32,961 nucleotides of DNA, from IMG/VR virus record IMGVR_UViG_3300032069_000872, positions 1 to 32,961 of that record; one strand, 5' to 3'. This DNA is from a virus. Positions within the stretch are counted from its first letter, which is position 1; the number at the start of each line of letters is the position of its first letter. This document shows, piece after piece, positions 1 through 8,354 of this stretch. The notes under the pieces are model-generated. The model was given only the letters and a program-made list of their open reading frames with translations. It ran no database searches and had not been told where the DNA came from. A program made the translations under genes and the position numbers.

Positions 1-801
1 TCATGCGGAGACACCTCCCTTCGGAACGGCCGACTTGGTTCTCTGAGCAACGAAGTGGAAGGACAGGCGCTCGAACTGCGACAGGTCATCCGCGCGGAAC
101 ACCAGTATATGCATAGGCTTTGCCGGGAGCACAATCCATCCCGGCACTTCCGTCTGAACTGATCTGAGGTACTTTGCATCGGAGGCATAGACTGCTGCAC
201 GGAACACAGGATGGAATAGCAGTTCCAACGGCCTATTGCCCTTGGCGATGATCACAGTGCCAGGGTCGGTCTTTGCCACAATGACCGCGCTCATCTGGCC
301 GCGACACAGAGCGAGGCGGTCGCGGAGCGAGTTCACGTCTATGCGCCCGTCGATGATGCAGCTATCCGCAATCCGCCCGATGATCTCGCTGTCTACCTCG
401 GCATGCCTGCCGAAGCGGAACCGATGGAATAGGTAGTCGGCGTTTAGGACTGTTCCGTTGTGTGTTACCAGGCAATCGCCCGTTCGGAGCGGATGGTTGT
501 TCTCGTTGATTGCGGCGTTGCCGCAGGTCACAAAGCGTGTGTGTCCCATAAGCACGGTGACGCTATTGTCGACATCGCTCAGCACTTCGCCGAAAGCCTT
601 ATCACGCACGAACTCGCTTGCCGGAACCGGGCGCTTGAAGAGCCTGTGCTCGCCCTCCCTGTTGACCCAGGCTATGCCCGTCGCATGGGGACCGCGCTCC
701 TCGCTGAGTTCGAGAAGCCTGGTAAACACCCAGGTCAGGTAGTCAATCTCCTCTTGCGTGCGCCGTTTGCTTCCGAATATCACTCCTACCTGTCCGCACA
801 T
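1..801 (-). CDS. Class II (Ntn) glutamine amidotransferase
   Basis: The 266-aa product is a free glutaminase domain. After removal of Met1 it exposes Cys2 (MCGQVG), the nucleophile of this family. Other conserved sites are R89 in GHTRF, N115-G116 in THNG, D137 in VDSE, and HATGIAW near 39-45. It hydrolyses glutamine to glutamate and ammonia. No synthetase domain is attached, so the ammonia probably goes to the amidoligase encoded two genes upstream. The start is ATG at 801 with GGGAG about 10 nt upstream, and it overlaps the DUF5049 gene by 16 nt. The stop codon lies exactly at the window edge. Confidence 0.9.
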   Translation of the reverse strand: MCGQVGVIFGSKRRTQEEIDYLTWVFTRLLELSEERGPHATGIAWVNREGEHRLFKRPVPASEFVRDKAFGEVLSDVDNSVTVLMGHTRFVTCGNAAINENNHPLRTGDCLVTHNGTVLNADYLFHRFRFGRHAEVDSEIIGRIADSCIIDGRIDVNSLRDRLALCRGQMSAVIVAKTDPGTVIIAKGNRPLELLFHPVFRAAVYASDAKYLRSVQTEVPGWIVLPAKPMHILVFRADDLSQFERLSFHFVAQRTKSAVPKGGVSA

Positions 802-1019
802 CCCGCGTCACTCCCTTCTGTTGCCTCGAATCCTCTGAAGATGCCCTCGGCATACTGCTTCCTGTTCTCGTGCACCCAGAGCGCCGTGGCGTAGTGCTCC
901 ATTTCGAACGCGAGTTCAGTCACCCTGGGCGCGTCAAGCATGTTGGTCTTGCCGGAGAGCCTGACCGCTTCCAGACCCTCCAGCACGTCCGCAGGCACTC
1001 TCACCTTAGTTCGCTCCAT
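786..1019 (-). CDS. DUF5049-type small protein
   Basis: A 77-aa protein with the pattern [38 protein letters not shown], then [14 protein letters not shown], which matches DUF5049, a small family often beside amidoligases in phages and mobile elements. Function unknown; perhaps an adaptor or the substrate of the pair. ATG at 1019 has GGAGG 6 nt upstream. The longer frame that begins at 1139 is the amidoligase gene's shadow. It overlaps both neighbours (14 and 16 nt). Confidence 0.8.
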   Translation of the reverse strand: MERTKVRVPADVLEGLEAVRLSGKTNMLDAPRVTELAFEMEHYATALWVHENRKQYAEGIFRGFEATEGSDAGCADR

Positions 1020-1944
1020 TGCCCACCTCCGATGTCTCAGGGGCAGGCTTCGGGCTTTTCGGCTTTGGCCTACCGTTTTTCCAGGCGGCGTCTCCGGGCA
1101 TTGCATTGAGGAGGTGCTTGCGAGCGGTTTTGAACTCATCGCCTATCAGCCCGAGGTGAAGCAGGAAGACGCGGAAGTCATACTTGGCGCTGGCCGGATC
1201 GAACTCCCGCTTGCGGCTGGACGCCCCTCGGCTGTTGAGCGCCTTTGCGGCGATGGCGAGAACGAACTGGACGGCTGCTCTCACTTTGCCAGCGTGCAGC
1301 GTAGCCTGGAACCATCGGAACTCTACGGTGCCTCGATACCAGACGTTGTGTAGGTTCACGCCGTGGTACCTCGTCTGATCGTAATGCTGGGGATTGTGGT
1401 TGTGGTAGCCGTACCAGATGCGGTTCATCTGCTCGCGGGTCTTCGGACGGCTGCGCTCGATCTTGGCTATGAGTTCCGAGTCAACCGGCTTGGTGTAGTT
1501 GCTAAGCCTCGACTCGCTGACACCGAGGGCCGTTAGGATCAGCGGCTCTTGCTTGTGCACGATCTTGGCCAGGTTGCCGAGGGTCTTGCCGTCAAAGGCG
1601 GTAGCGTCAACATGTATGTGGATGCCGCACTTGTCATCCACTGTTGCGCCGATTCTGCGGATTGCGCGCACCACGTCTTGCAGGACTTGAATGTCCTCGT
1701 AGTTCAGAACCGGCGAGACCACCTCAGCCCTGAGATTGGCTGGCACGTTGGTCAGCGAGGCGTCGGCGACGACCATCCATGTGCGGCCGCGTTCATCGAC
1801 GATATGCCAAGGATCGTAACAGCTTGGGCTGCCGACGTGCTCGGCATTCCCGCCAACCACAGACTGGATCGCGCGAGCCACATCGCCACGGCTCCGCTTG
1901 ATGGTTTCGATCTCGACTCCGAACCTGAGTTCCTGGAGCTTCAC
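1006..1944 (-). CDS. Amidoligase (glutamine-synthetase-like fold, Amidoligase_2)
   Basis: The 312-aa protein has the marks of putative amidoligases, enzymes thought to join a carboxylate and an amine using ATP. These are FGVEIET at 8-14 (metal-binding Glu), AEVVSP at 73-78, CGIHIHVDA at 106-114, and HGVNLHNVW followed by [11 protein letters not shown] at 206-216 with E208 and R210. The last ~40 residues are Lys/Pro-rich and disordered. The start is GTG at 1944 with GGAGG 7 nt upstream; no earlier start is in frame. Phage-encoded members next to a class II glutamine amidotransferase are a known neighbourhood (work by Iyer, Aravind and colleagues on amidoligases, recalled), but substrates are not known. 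Confidence 0.88.
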   Translation of the reverse strand: MKLQELRFGVEIETIKRSRGDVARAIQSVVGGNAEHVGSPSCYDPWHIVDERGRTWMVVADASLTNVPANLRAEVVSPVLNYEDIQVLQDVVRAIRRIGATVDDKCGIHIHVDATAFDGKTLGNLAKIVHKQEPLILTALGVSESRLSNYTKPVDSELIAKIERSRPKTREQMNRIWYGYHNHNPQHYDQTRYHGVNLHNVWYRGTVEFRWFQATLHAGKVRAAVQFVLAIAAKALNSRGASSRKREFDPASAKYDFRVFLLHLGLIGDEFKTARKHLLNAMPGDAAWKNGRPKPKSPKPAPETSEVGNGAN

Positions 1945-2107
1945 TTGTCGACCTCCGAGTTTGAAGACTGGCAGAACACATGTTTGGTGTTCCTGCTGTT
2001 CAATGAATGCCTCAAACCCGAGGAAACATCAAGTCCAATGAGGCAGATTTCCGAGGAATCTGGTGTTCTTTTTCAAGCGTGGAATGATTGGTGCAGGGGG
2101 TCACGGA
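1945..2107. other. Only longer intergenic stretch; no promoter or terminator shown
   Basis: This 163-nt gap separates the fibre block from the amidoligase island. It contains a 6-bp stem with a 7-nt loop (2044-2062). No T-run follows on the minus strand; on the plus strand a T-rich stretch starts a few bases after it, so it is not a convincing terminator for the operon. I see no clear -10/-35 pair. Next to the amidoligase start is a strong GGAGG with 7 nt spacing. Confidence 0.6.
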
Positions 2108-2380
2108 TTATCCTGGGATGGTCTCGCCTTGGTCGATACCGGCATCGAGCAGGGCTTCATTTAGCCGCTGGACGTGCGCTTCCTCGCGGGTGATCCTGGC
2201 CATGGCCTTGGTAAAGGCGTCGGACAGCTCGATTGGCAAACCGACTGCCTCCTCTACCCGCCGCAGCCTGGCATCCAGGTTTGCGAGCAGATCAAGCACG
2301 TGGTTTCGGATGACGCCGTCTCTCTTTTCGGTGGGCGACGGGATGAACTCAGTCATCCCGCCGCTACGCTTTACTATCAT
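2108..2380 (-). CDS. Small helical protein after the fibre gene
   Basis: A 90-aa protein of unknown function, the last gene of the fibre block. It is mostly helical, with a possible coiled coil (NHVLDLLANLDARLRRVEEAV, then TKAMARITREEAHVQRLNEALLDAG). It could be a fibre chaperone, which often follows a fibre gene, but no family motif is visible. ATG at 2380 is 15 nt after the fibre stop; an in-frame ATG 8 codons later is an alternative start. Confidence 0.55.
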   Translation of the reverse strand: MIVKRSGGMTEFIPSPTEKRDGVIRNHVLDLLANLDARLRRVEEAVGLPIELSDAFTKAMARITREEAHVQRLNEALLDAGIDQGETIPG

Positions 2381-2395
2381 GTGTGCCGCCTGTCC

Positions 2396-5300
2396 TTAGC
2401 TCAAGGTCGCGCCCAGGGAATGGATGCGCGGGTAGATCAGGTTGTTGCCGGTCATCACGGCTTTGTAGCGGACGCGATTGCTTGCCGGGTTGACGAACGT
2501 GCAAAGGAACACGTATTCCGTCCAGGTCTGGTCTACCTCACGGGTACTATCAATCGTCATCGGCTCCCACGTCGCCCCGCCGTCATTGGAGGCAAACCAG
2601 TTGATCGAGCAGCCGCTGGGGATACTCATCTCAGCGTAGACCTTTGTGGATTCAACACCCTGGGTGAGTTCATTCTCGCGTGAGATGTAAGTCCCATCGG
2701 CGCTGTTCAAGTAGCCGATGAGGTTCACGTCCCTGTAGTTCAGCGCCGGGGAATCATTGAGAACGCTGCTTGAGAACTTGGCGCGCACGATCACTCGCGT
2801 CGCGATGTTGGGCAATCTCTCTTCCTCGGCAGGTACTATCGCGTCCCAGGTCATGCCTCCGTCAGTGGAGTAGTCCCAGGTGATCCCTGTGCCCTGGGGA
2901 GTCGCTGAATACTCGTCGAGGTTCATCTCCGAAAACTGCACCCCGGTTATCTGCTGAAAACGAACTTCTCCGGACGCCGCAAAGTCGTAACCATAGATCC
3001 GCATGGTCAAGTCCGACCCGTTGAGCGGTGTCCAGGTCTCGGCATTGGAACTTTCAAGAAGCACGCCTGCGTTATACGTCTGGCGAGTGATGACGCCATT
3101 CCTGCCCATCTGACCGAGGCTGGCTATGCGCACACGATAGTTGGTGGAGTTCGTAAGAAGCACCACCGCGAAGCTCCTGTTGGCGGGCATGTAGAACGGA
3201 TCACCAAACACGACCTTGGTCTCGGCGTTGAGAGCTATCTCGGCGGGGGAGACCACCTTCTCCGCGAGCACCGTTTCGTTGGGAAGTCCTGTGGTGACCC
3301 CACGTATCTGCACGGTCACTGGGATCGAGGCATCCTTGCGGGTGAAGTAGAGCCCGATGGATGATATGATCCTGTTCACCGGGAAGCTGAATGTCTGGGC
3401 AAGCGGATCGCGTCGGACAGGAGCAGGCACTGTGCGCCAGACGATCTTCTCTACTTCCACACGGACAATGCGTGGCTCTACTTCCCGGATGATCGTCTGT
3501 TGCTGGACAATGGTCTGCTGCTGAATGATCGTGTTCGTGACCTCGAATCGCTCGACGCGAGTTATCACGAGTGGATCATTGACCTGCAGCATTGCCTGAG
3601 CCGAGTATGTGCCGTCGGTCATCTCAACGATCCGGTTGCCATTGCGCGCATTCTCTGGGATCGTAAATGATGTCGTCACGCGTCCGGCTTCGTCGGAATG
3701 GACATCACTTGCCACTACCTGTCCGTCGCAGCGAACAGTAATGTTGGTGACGCTGGGCGTGAAGTTCGCGCCGGTCACGGCCACGCCGGTCTGGCCCCTG
3801 CGTCCTATGTTTGGCGTGACCTCTATCATCGCCGGAGGCTTGTCGAACACCGCGTAGGGATTGATGTTCTTCTCCTCGGACCAGTCTAGCTGCTCGACGA
3901 GCACGCGCTCGGTTGCCGGAAGCAAAGCGAGACTGCCTTTGAAGAGAGCGTTGCTGTGAGCCTGGTCTATCTGGAGCACGCGAGGCGTAGCGGCTCGGCC
4001 CGGAGCGACAAACTTGCGGATACCATCCACGCGGGCGCTCCACTCACTGTGGAACACGTCCGACTGCGCCTCGTTCGAGAAGTCGTCGGAGTAGATGCCC
4101 TTCTTGGTCTGGGCGTCCCGGTTCTGCAGGTTGTTGTTCATCTGATACTGCGCGTCGTTGTGTTTCAGGTCCTCGACGTCCTGCAGGACTTGGTGGATCT
4201 GAGCCATGGTGATCCGGTTCAAGCCGAAGTTGCGGACGGTCATTGCTACCGAGTTCGGCGGACAGTCTACGCTGGCGAGCGCAAGAGTGCCCTCCGGCAC
4301 TATCGGGAGCTTGGGCAAATCCGATGGCGCGCCATCGATGCGAAGAATCTCCCTGGCGGTTGCGTAGATGATGTCCTTGCGGCCGAGGAAGTAGTCATAG
4401 TCCACGCTGCAGTTCGAGCCGTTCACCGGATCAGTGCCGACTCCGATTCTGCCGAAGTTGATGCAGCTCGTGTTGCCGAGCGAGATTGTCGGTTCGGGAG
4501 CCGATAGGCCGCTTGAGTTCGACGCTGGGGGGCTGCTGGTGTTGGTCGTATCTACTCCATCATCTACGTATGATGTCGCACCCGAGCCCGTTTCAGCCAG
4601 CCGCTTGAAATCGGTCCTCCCGGAGTTCTGAGTGGCGCGATATACCCGATAACCGGTAGCGCCGGAAATGGGCCTCCATGTAATAAGGTTGATCTCTCCA
4701 GCGCCGGTCTGCCGCGAGACCACCTTGGAGGAAGCGTATGCTGTCTCACCGGACGCCGACAGCGCCGTGACCACATAGTAGTATTCGGCTGCCGCCGGAT
4801 ATCCCGACTGGCCGAACCACCCGCCGTCGGCGTAGTCAGTGCCCTTGACCATCTGCTTCACATAAGTCCAGCGAACTGTATATGTGGTTCCTATCGCCGG
4901 TTCATTGCCGGAGCCGAGCCAGTCGACCGAGTTTCCTGACTGCTGCCAGTCTGTCCCCTCCGTGAATATGGTGGCGCCCTGGCTGACTTCAAGAATGTCG
5001 ACAACCGGATTGGGCGTGAGCAGGTCCTCTCCACCACCGACCGATCCGCGCGTCACGTTTGCGGTTATCTCGACTATTGCCTCGACCTGGGTAGTCTCCT
5101 TCAGGGGGTCGCTGTTCAGCGCGTAACGCCGTTCAGTGGCGACGTATGTCTTCTGTTCACCACGTACGGACTTGGTGGCGACTGACTTTGGGACAGTCGT
5201 CGTGGACGGCAGATCCTTCTGCAGCCTGATCCCCTGGACGTACGCTCTGCCAGCATTCGTGACGACTTGGACGCTCGCGCCGTCATTACCGCCTATGAAG

Positions 5301-6007
5301 CTGTCGAACCCACGCACGAGGTAACTCCCCGCCTGGTCATATGTCCGCTCGGCGAGGTTCTGCAGGAGCGAGTTCAATCCCTCGGCGGCCGCGAAGTCGA
5401 GTTGGTCTTCCGTGATCGACGAGACCGTGATCCTGCTTCCAGGCAGTGTCCCGAGGAAGTTCTGCAGGTAGAGGTTCGACTTCTCAAGCACGGTAGCGGT
5501 TACTTCCCCGGTCGCGCGGTCGAACTTGTAGATCGCAACGACCTTGCGCTCTGTGACGTTGTTGGGCAGCGCATCGCCAGACGTATCGCGTTCCCGGAGC
5601 ACGAGCACCCATTTTTCGCGCTCTGCGGTTGGTTCGCCTGTCGCGGGGTTGATGAGCACGGCGTCCTGGTTGTGGGTGTAGTTGTACTTCAGAAGCTCGA
5701 CGTAGACGTAGTCGACGCCGTCGGTCTTGGCAGGGTCAAACGTGAGAGTCGCCCCGGGCACCTGTTCGATGTGGCCGTCGATGTAGACGACGCCAACCGA
5801 GAGTGTCACGACGTTTGCGGCCACCTGTGGTACAAGCCCGCCGATGATCGCGCCCTCTCTGAAGAGCAGGTCGGCGAGTTTCTTGCGCTCGCTGATGGTG
5901 ATATCCTGCTGCTCGTTTAGTTCCGAATCCAGTAGGTCGCGGTCTTGATGATAGCGCACCCGCTTGTAGTTCTTGGCGGGATCGAATGTGTCTCTGGATA
6001 TGGACAT
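2396..6007 (-). CDS. Giant tail fibre protein, DUF4815 type
   Basis: A 1203-aa fibre. The N-terminal ~600 residues match DUF4815 fibre proteins (RDTFDPAKNYKRVRYHQDRDLLDSELNEQQDI at 5-36, VVYIDGHIEQVPG). An Fn3-like domain is inserted at ~402-495 (GATGYRVYRA). Residues ~729-807 are an IPT/TIG Ig domain. Next come a Gln-rich double unit (TIIQQQT, IVQQQTI) and the DPLAQTF motif at ~866, which I have seen in DUF4815-containing fibres. Two Asp-box motifs, STDGGMTW (~1047) and SNDGGATW (~1139), lie in the C-terminal part and are typical of beta-propeller and glycan-active surface proteins. It is probably the main side fibre. Confidence 0.85.
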   Translation of the reverse strand: MSISRDTFDPAKNYKRVRYHQDRDLLDSELNEQQDITISERKKLADLLFREGAIIGGLVPQVAANVVTLSVGVVYIDGHIEQVPGATLTFDPAKTDGVDYVYVELLKYNYTHNQDAVLINPATGEPTAEREKWVLVLRERDTSGDALPNNVTERKVVAIYKFDRATGEVTATVLEKSNLYLQNFLGTLPGSRITVSSITEDQLDFAAAEGLNSLLQNLAERTYDQAGSYLVRGFDSFIGGNDGASVQVVTNAGRAYVQGIRLQKDLPSTTTVPKSVATKSVRGEQKTYVATERRYALNSDPLKETTQVEAIVEITANVTRGSVGGGEDLLTPNPVVDILEVSQGATIFTEGTDWQQSGNSVDWLGSGNEPAIGTTYTVRWTYVKQMVKGTDYADGGWFGQSGYPAAAEYYYVVTALSASGETAYASSKVVSRQTGAGEINLITWRPISGATGYRVYRATQNSGRTDFKRLAETGSGATSYVDDGVDTTNTSSPPASNSSGLSAPEPTISLGNTSCINFGRIGVGTDPVNGSNCSVDYDYFLGRKDIIYATAREILRIDGAPSDLPKLPIVPEGTLALASVDCPPNSVAMTVRNFGLNRITMAQIHQVLQDVEDLKHNDAQYQMNNNLQNRDAQTKKGIYSDDFSNEAQSDVFHSEWSARVDGIRKFVAPGRAATPRVLQIDQAHSNALFKGSLALLPATERVLVEQLDWSEEKNINPYAVFDKPPAMIEVTPNIGRRGQTGVAVTGANFTPSVTNITVRCDGQVVASDVHSDEAGRVTTSFTIPENARNGNRIVEMTDGTYSAQAMLQVNDPLVITRVERFEVTNTIIQQQTIVQQQTIIREVEPRIVRVEVEKIVWRTVPAPVRRDPLAQTFSFPVNRIISSIGLYFTRKDASIPVTVQIRGVTTGLPNETVLAEKVVSPAEIALNAETKVVFGDPFYMPANRSFAVVLLTNSTNYRVRIASLGQMGRNGVITRQTYNAGVLLESSNAETWTPLNGSDLTMRIYGYDFAASGEVRFQQITGVQFSEMNLDEYSATPQGTGITWDYSTDGGMTWDAIVPAEEERLPNIATRVIVRAKFSSSVLNDSPALNYRDVNLIGYLNSADGTYISRENELTQGVESTKVYAEMSIPSGCSINWFASNDGGATWEPMTIDSTREVDQTWTEYVFLCTFVNPASNRVRYKAVMTGNNLIYPRIHSLGATLS

Positions 6008-6016
6008 GATCGCCTC

Positions 6017-6550
6017 CTATATCTTGATAACCCCGACGAGCTCCACTCGCGTGTCGGAGGTCTTGTTGAAGTCGGGGATGTTCTTCACCTCGTAGAGATA
6101 GCCGGGCGTCTTCACCTGGCCGGACGGGTTTGTGGCCACGTCATACACGCCGCCCTCGGCATAGTCGGACTGGTGGCCGTCGACGTACTCGACGTTGCCG
6201 CCGAAGAAGCCGTACTCGCGGATGGTGATGCCGTTGGCCTCAGCCTCATCGAACCGGAAGAAGACGCCGATGATCTGCGTTTCAAGCCCTGACTCAGAAT
6301 AGCGGATGCCGTTTACCTCCAGCACACCCTCCGGGTCTTCGGCGAGAAACGCTATCTTGTAGCAGCGCTTCCTCGCGCGCTCATGAACCAGACCCACCTG
6401 ATCCACGCTCACATCCGGCGGGTTTATGGGATCGGTGAAAGTGTCGTCTCCATCACCTATGGCGCAATGCGTTATCCCGTCGATGGGATCGCCTTTGAGC
6501 AATCGAGCGGTGAGTACCCTGCCGCTTCGTGTTATGAGTCCAAGGGACAT
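6017..6550 (-). CDS. Tail-collar / fibre attachment protein
   Basis: The 177-aa protein resembles the N-terminal attachment domain of phage tail-collar fibre proteins: GLITRSGRVLTARLLKGDPIDGITHCAIGDGD, then KIAFLAEDPEGVLEVNGIRYSE and ITIREYGFFGG. In other phages this domain fixes fibres to the baseplate. It is followed at once by the giant fibre gene, to which it may bind. ATG start, 12 nt after the repeat protein's stop. Confidence 0.65.
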   Translation of the reverse strand: MSLGLITRSGRVLTARLLKGDPIDGITHCAIGDGDDTFTDPINPPDVSVDQVGLVHERARKRCYKIAFLAEDPEGVLEVNGIRYSESGLETQIIGVFFRFDEAEANGITIREYGFFGGNVEYVDGHQSDYAEGGVYDVATNPSGQVKTPGYLYEVKNIPDFNKTSDTRVELVGVIKI

Positions 6551-6562
6551 ATCGTTCTCCTC

Positions 6563-7234
6563 TCAAACTTGGATTGAATGGCTTTCCCGGATGAGAACCG
6601 CGTAGATCGTCTGATCTGTCGCCAGGTCCGGAACCAGGCGCTGTAGCACCAGCAACTCCTCATCCGCCGTGAAAAACATCGGACGAGTGACCACGAGCAC
6701 TGCGTCGGCCCGGATGAGTCCGGCGTCCGTGATCTCCAGATACACATCGGCGCTGCGGTTGACGAGGCCGATCACCGTAAGACGTGTATCAGTCTGACGC
6801 TGCGAAGCCCCGGAAACACGTGCCGCGATGTCAGCGAATCGTTCCAGAGCGCTGGCGACTGCGAGTCGAGCGTCGGCGCTGCGAACTGTCGTGCTGAAAA
6901 CGCGGAGCACGGCGTCGCGTTCAGATGCCAGCCGCGCACTCACCCTTACCACTGCATCTGGCTGCAGCTCTATTGCTTCAGCGACGGCAAGCCTGAAGTC
7001 GGCGGCAGTCTCAAATGCGGCAAAGACCAGAGCGCCGCAGTCCGCGTCTCTACTGAGCAGTCCGGCGACGCGCAACCCAGCATCGGCGTGAATGCTTATG
7101 GTTCTGGTCCCAACATCCGGCCCGAGCAGGTCCCACAGAATTCCGGTGTTTCGTGGGCCGAGCGCGCGGTTTCGCGGCAGGACTGTTCCTGGCCTGGTCG
7201 CTATGGTCTTCCTGTTGCCGCTACGAACCGCCAC
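6563..7234 (-). CDS. Fibre-like protein of eleven 14-residue repeats
   Basis: A 223-aa protein. Residues 1-23 match the preceding 43-aa protein, followed by a linker (GPRNTGILWDLLGPDVG). Residues 49-202 are eleven uninterrupted 14-residue units of the form x-A-D-x-x-L-x-V followed by six residues, as in SADARLAVASALER and RADAVLVVTRPMFF. No unit is inserted or deleted. Such regular strand-turn repeats suggest a trimeric beta-spiral or solenoid shaft. A short non-repeated end (TIYAVLIRESHSIQV) follows. GTG start at 7234, with AAGGTG upstream. Probably a short tail fibre or shaft; family not recognised. Confidence 0.75.
   Translation of the reverse strand: MAVRSGNRKTIATRPGTVLPRNRALGPRNTGILWDLLGPDVGTRTISIHADAGLRVAGLLSRDADCGALVFAAFETAADFRLAVAEAIELQPDAVVRVSARLASERDAVLRVFSTTVRSADARLAVASALERFADIAARVSGASQRQTDTRLTVIGLVNRSADVYLEITDAGLIRADAVLVVTRPMFFTADEELLVLQRLVPDLATDQTIYAVLIRESHSIQV
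6629..7090 (-). repeat. Eleven 42-bp (14-aa) tandem protein repeats
   Basis: Residues 49-202 of the overlying gene divide exactly into eleven 14-mers with Asp at unit position 3 (positions 1-8 ~ xADxxLxV) and a variable hexapeptide. The nucleotide repeat is diverged, so the period is clear at the protein level. Confidence 0.85.
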
Positions 7235-7352
7235 GCTTCACCTTGCCCTTGAGCGCGATTCCCCTGCCGATTACAAGGAACACCTTGTTACGGGGCAGCA
7301 CCAGGCCCTTGCCGGTCGCGATCTGCTGTTTCTTGCCGGGTTTGATTGCCAC
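7221..7352 (-). CDS. 43-aa basic protein sharing the N-terminus of the next gene
   Basis: Very short but well supported. The GTG start has GGAG 6 nt upstream and lies 3 nt after the previous stop, and the stop overlaps the next gene by 14 nt. The 43 residues include 11 Lys/Arg and no acidic residue. Aligned without gaps, its first 23 residues share 11 identities with the first 23 of the next protein (shared core IAT..G.VLPRN), and most other differences are conservative (K/R, I/V). Probably a small attachment peptide duplicated in tandem. Function unknown. Confidence 0.7.
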   Translation of the reverse strand: MAIKPGKKQQIATGKGLVLPRNKVFLVIGRGIALKGKVKRGGS

Positions 7353-7355
7353 CGC

Positions 7356-8345
7356 TTACTCCTTCACCGCACACCAGCCCGCGCTCGATATATTGAACAT
7401 CTTGTAGGTGCTGGTGCCGAGGTCTATGACGTCCTCCGAATCACCAGCGCTGGGGCCTATGGAGTAGACCTCGATCAGCTCACCCCGTAGTTCTTCGTTG
7501 TTCGTGCTCGTGTTCGCCACCAACCAGGGAAACATCGTAAGCAGACTGTACCGCGCGTCCGGATCGCAGTATCCAGAGAACCCTCCGTTGGCTGCTCCGC
7601 AACTGCCGGTCTGTCCTGTGGCGCTAACCCAGCCATCCCACTTATTTAGCGCGTAGAAGCTGCCCGGCATAGTGTTCCTGCCAATGATGACCGGCTGAGG
7701 GTCCTCGCCGATCTTCGCCCCTGCCGCGTAACCGTTGACCAAAGTCGCCACAGTAATCGTGTTTGGAGTGGCGTTTGTATCCCTGGCAGAAACGAGCACG
7801 CGCTCAATGTTGGCGTTGTCCTTTATGATGTAGCGCTTGTTGACCGTAAGGATGGATGCATCGTCGACCTGGATCACCACATTGCTGCCGGCCGTTACCG
7901 CACCCTGGGATATCGCGGTCTGGCTGGACCAAAACCGTCTGATGACGCCACTGTAGTGCCCGTAGTAGGTCGCCACGATCTTGGTCACCACGTACACATG
8001 GTCAAGGTCACCATAGAGCCAGTAAAGGAACTGAGCGGCGTCCTTGGTCGAGATCATAGTGGCCCCGCTCGAAAACACAACCTTGACTCCGACGTGGGTG
8101 GCGGCGTTCCAGTATAGGTAGCCCTTGACCGAGATGCAGTCGACATTGGCGGTGTCGTTAATGATCTGGATATAGATATCTTCGTTGCCAGACTCGCCGA
8201 CCGACTTCAGGACGTAGTAAGGCTCCGCCGTAGCTGACCCGTCATCATGCAAGGTCCAGCCGCATGTCGTCACAAGGAAGTCTTTGATCTTCACGAGCAG
8301 ATCGGCCGTACTTGTCGCTGTGCCGGATGTTGAATGATATGCCAT
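7356..8345 (-). CDS. Tail structural / receptor-binding candidate
   Basis: A 329-aa protein. The N-terminal part (TSGTATSTADLLVKIKDFLVTTCGWTLHDDG) is a pattern I associate with large phage structural proteins that build on the baseplate. The middle (NVVIQVDDASILTVNKRYIIKDNANIERVLVS) is the same kind of beta module as in the preceding gene. The C-terminal third is Gly/Trp/Tyr-rich (KWDGWVSATGQTGSCGAANGGFSGYCDPDARYSLL). A surface-exposed receptor-binding or appendage role is plausible but not shown. 9 nt after the previous gene. Confidence 0.55.
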   Translation of the reverse strand: MAYHSTSGTATSTADLLVKIKDFLVTTCGWTLHDDGSATAEPYYVLKSVGESGNEDIYIQIINDTANVDCISVKGYLYWNAATHVGVKVVFSSGATMISTKDAAQFLYWLYGDLDHVYVVTKIVATYYGHYSGVIRRFWSSQTAISQGAVTAGSNVVIQVDDASILTVNKRYIIKDNANIERVLVSARDTNATPNTITVATLVNGYAAGAKIGEDPQPVIIGRNTMPGSFYALNKWDGWVSATGQTGSCGAANGGFSGYCDPDARYSLLTMFPWLVANTSTNNEELRGELIEVYSIGPSAGDSEDVIDLGTSTYKMFNISSAGWCAVKE

Positions 8346-8354
8346 GTGATCCTC

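Noticed and set aside
2044-2062. Inverted repeat CAGATT/AATCTG as a terminator
   Set aside because: Stem is only 6 bp and there is no T-run on the coding strand.
2012-2104. 30-codon frame starting GTG after AGGA in the intergenic gap
   Set aside because: Too short, no recognisable composition, and chance occurrence is likely.
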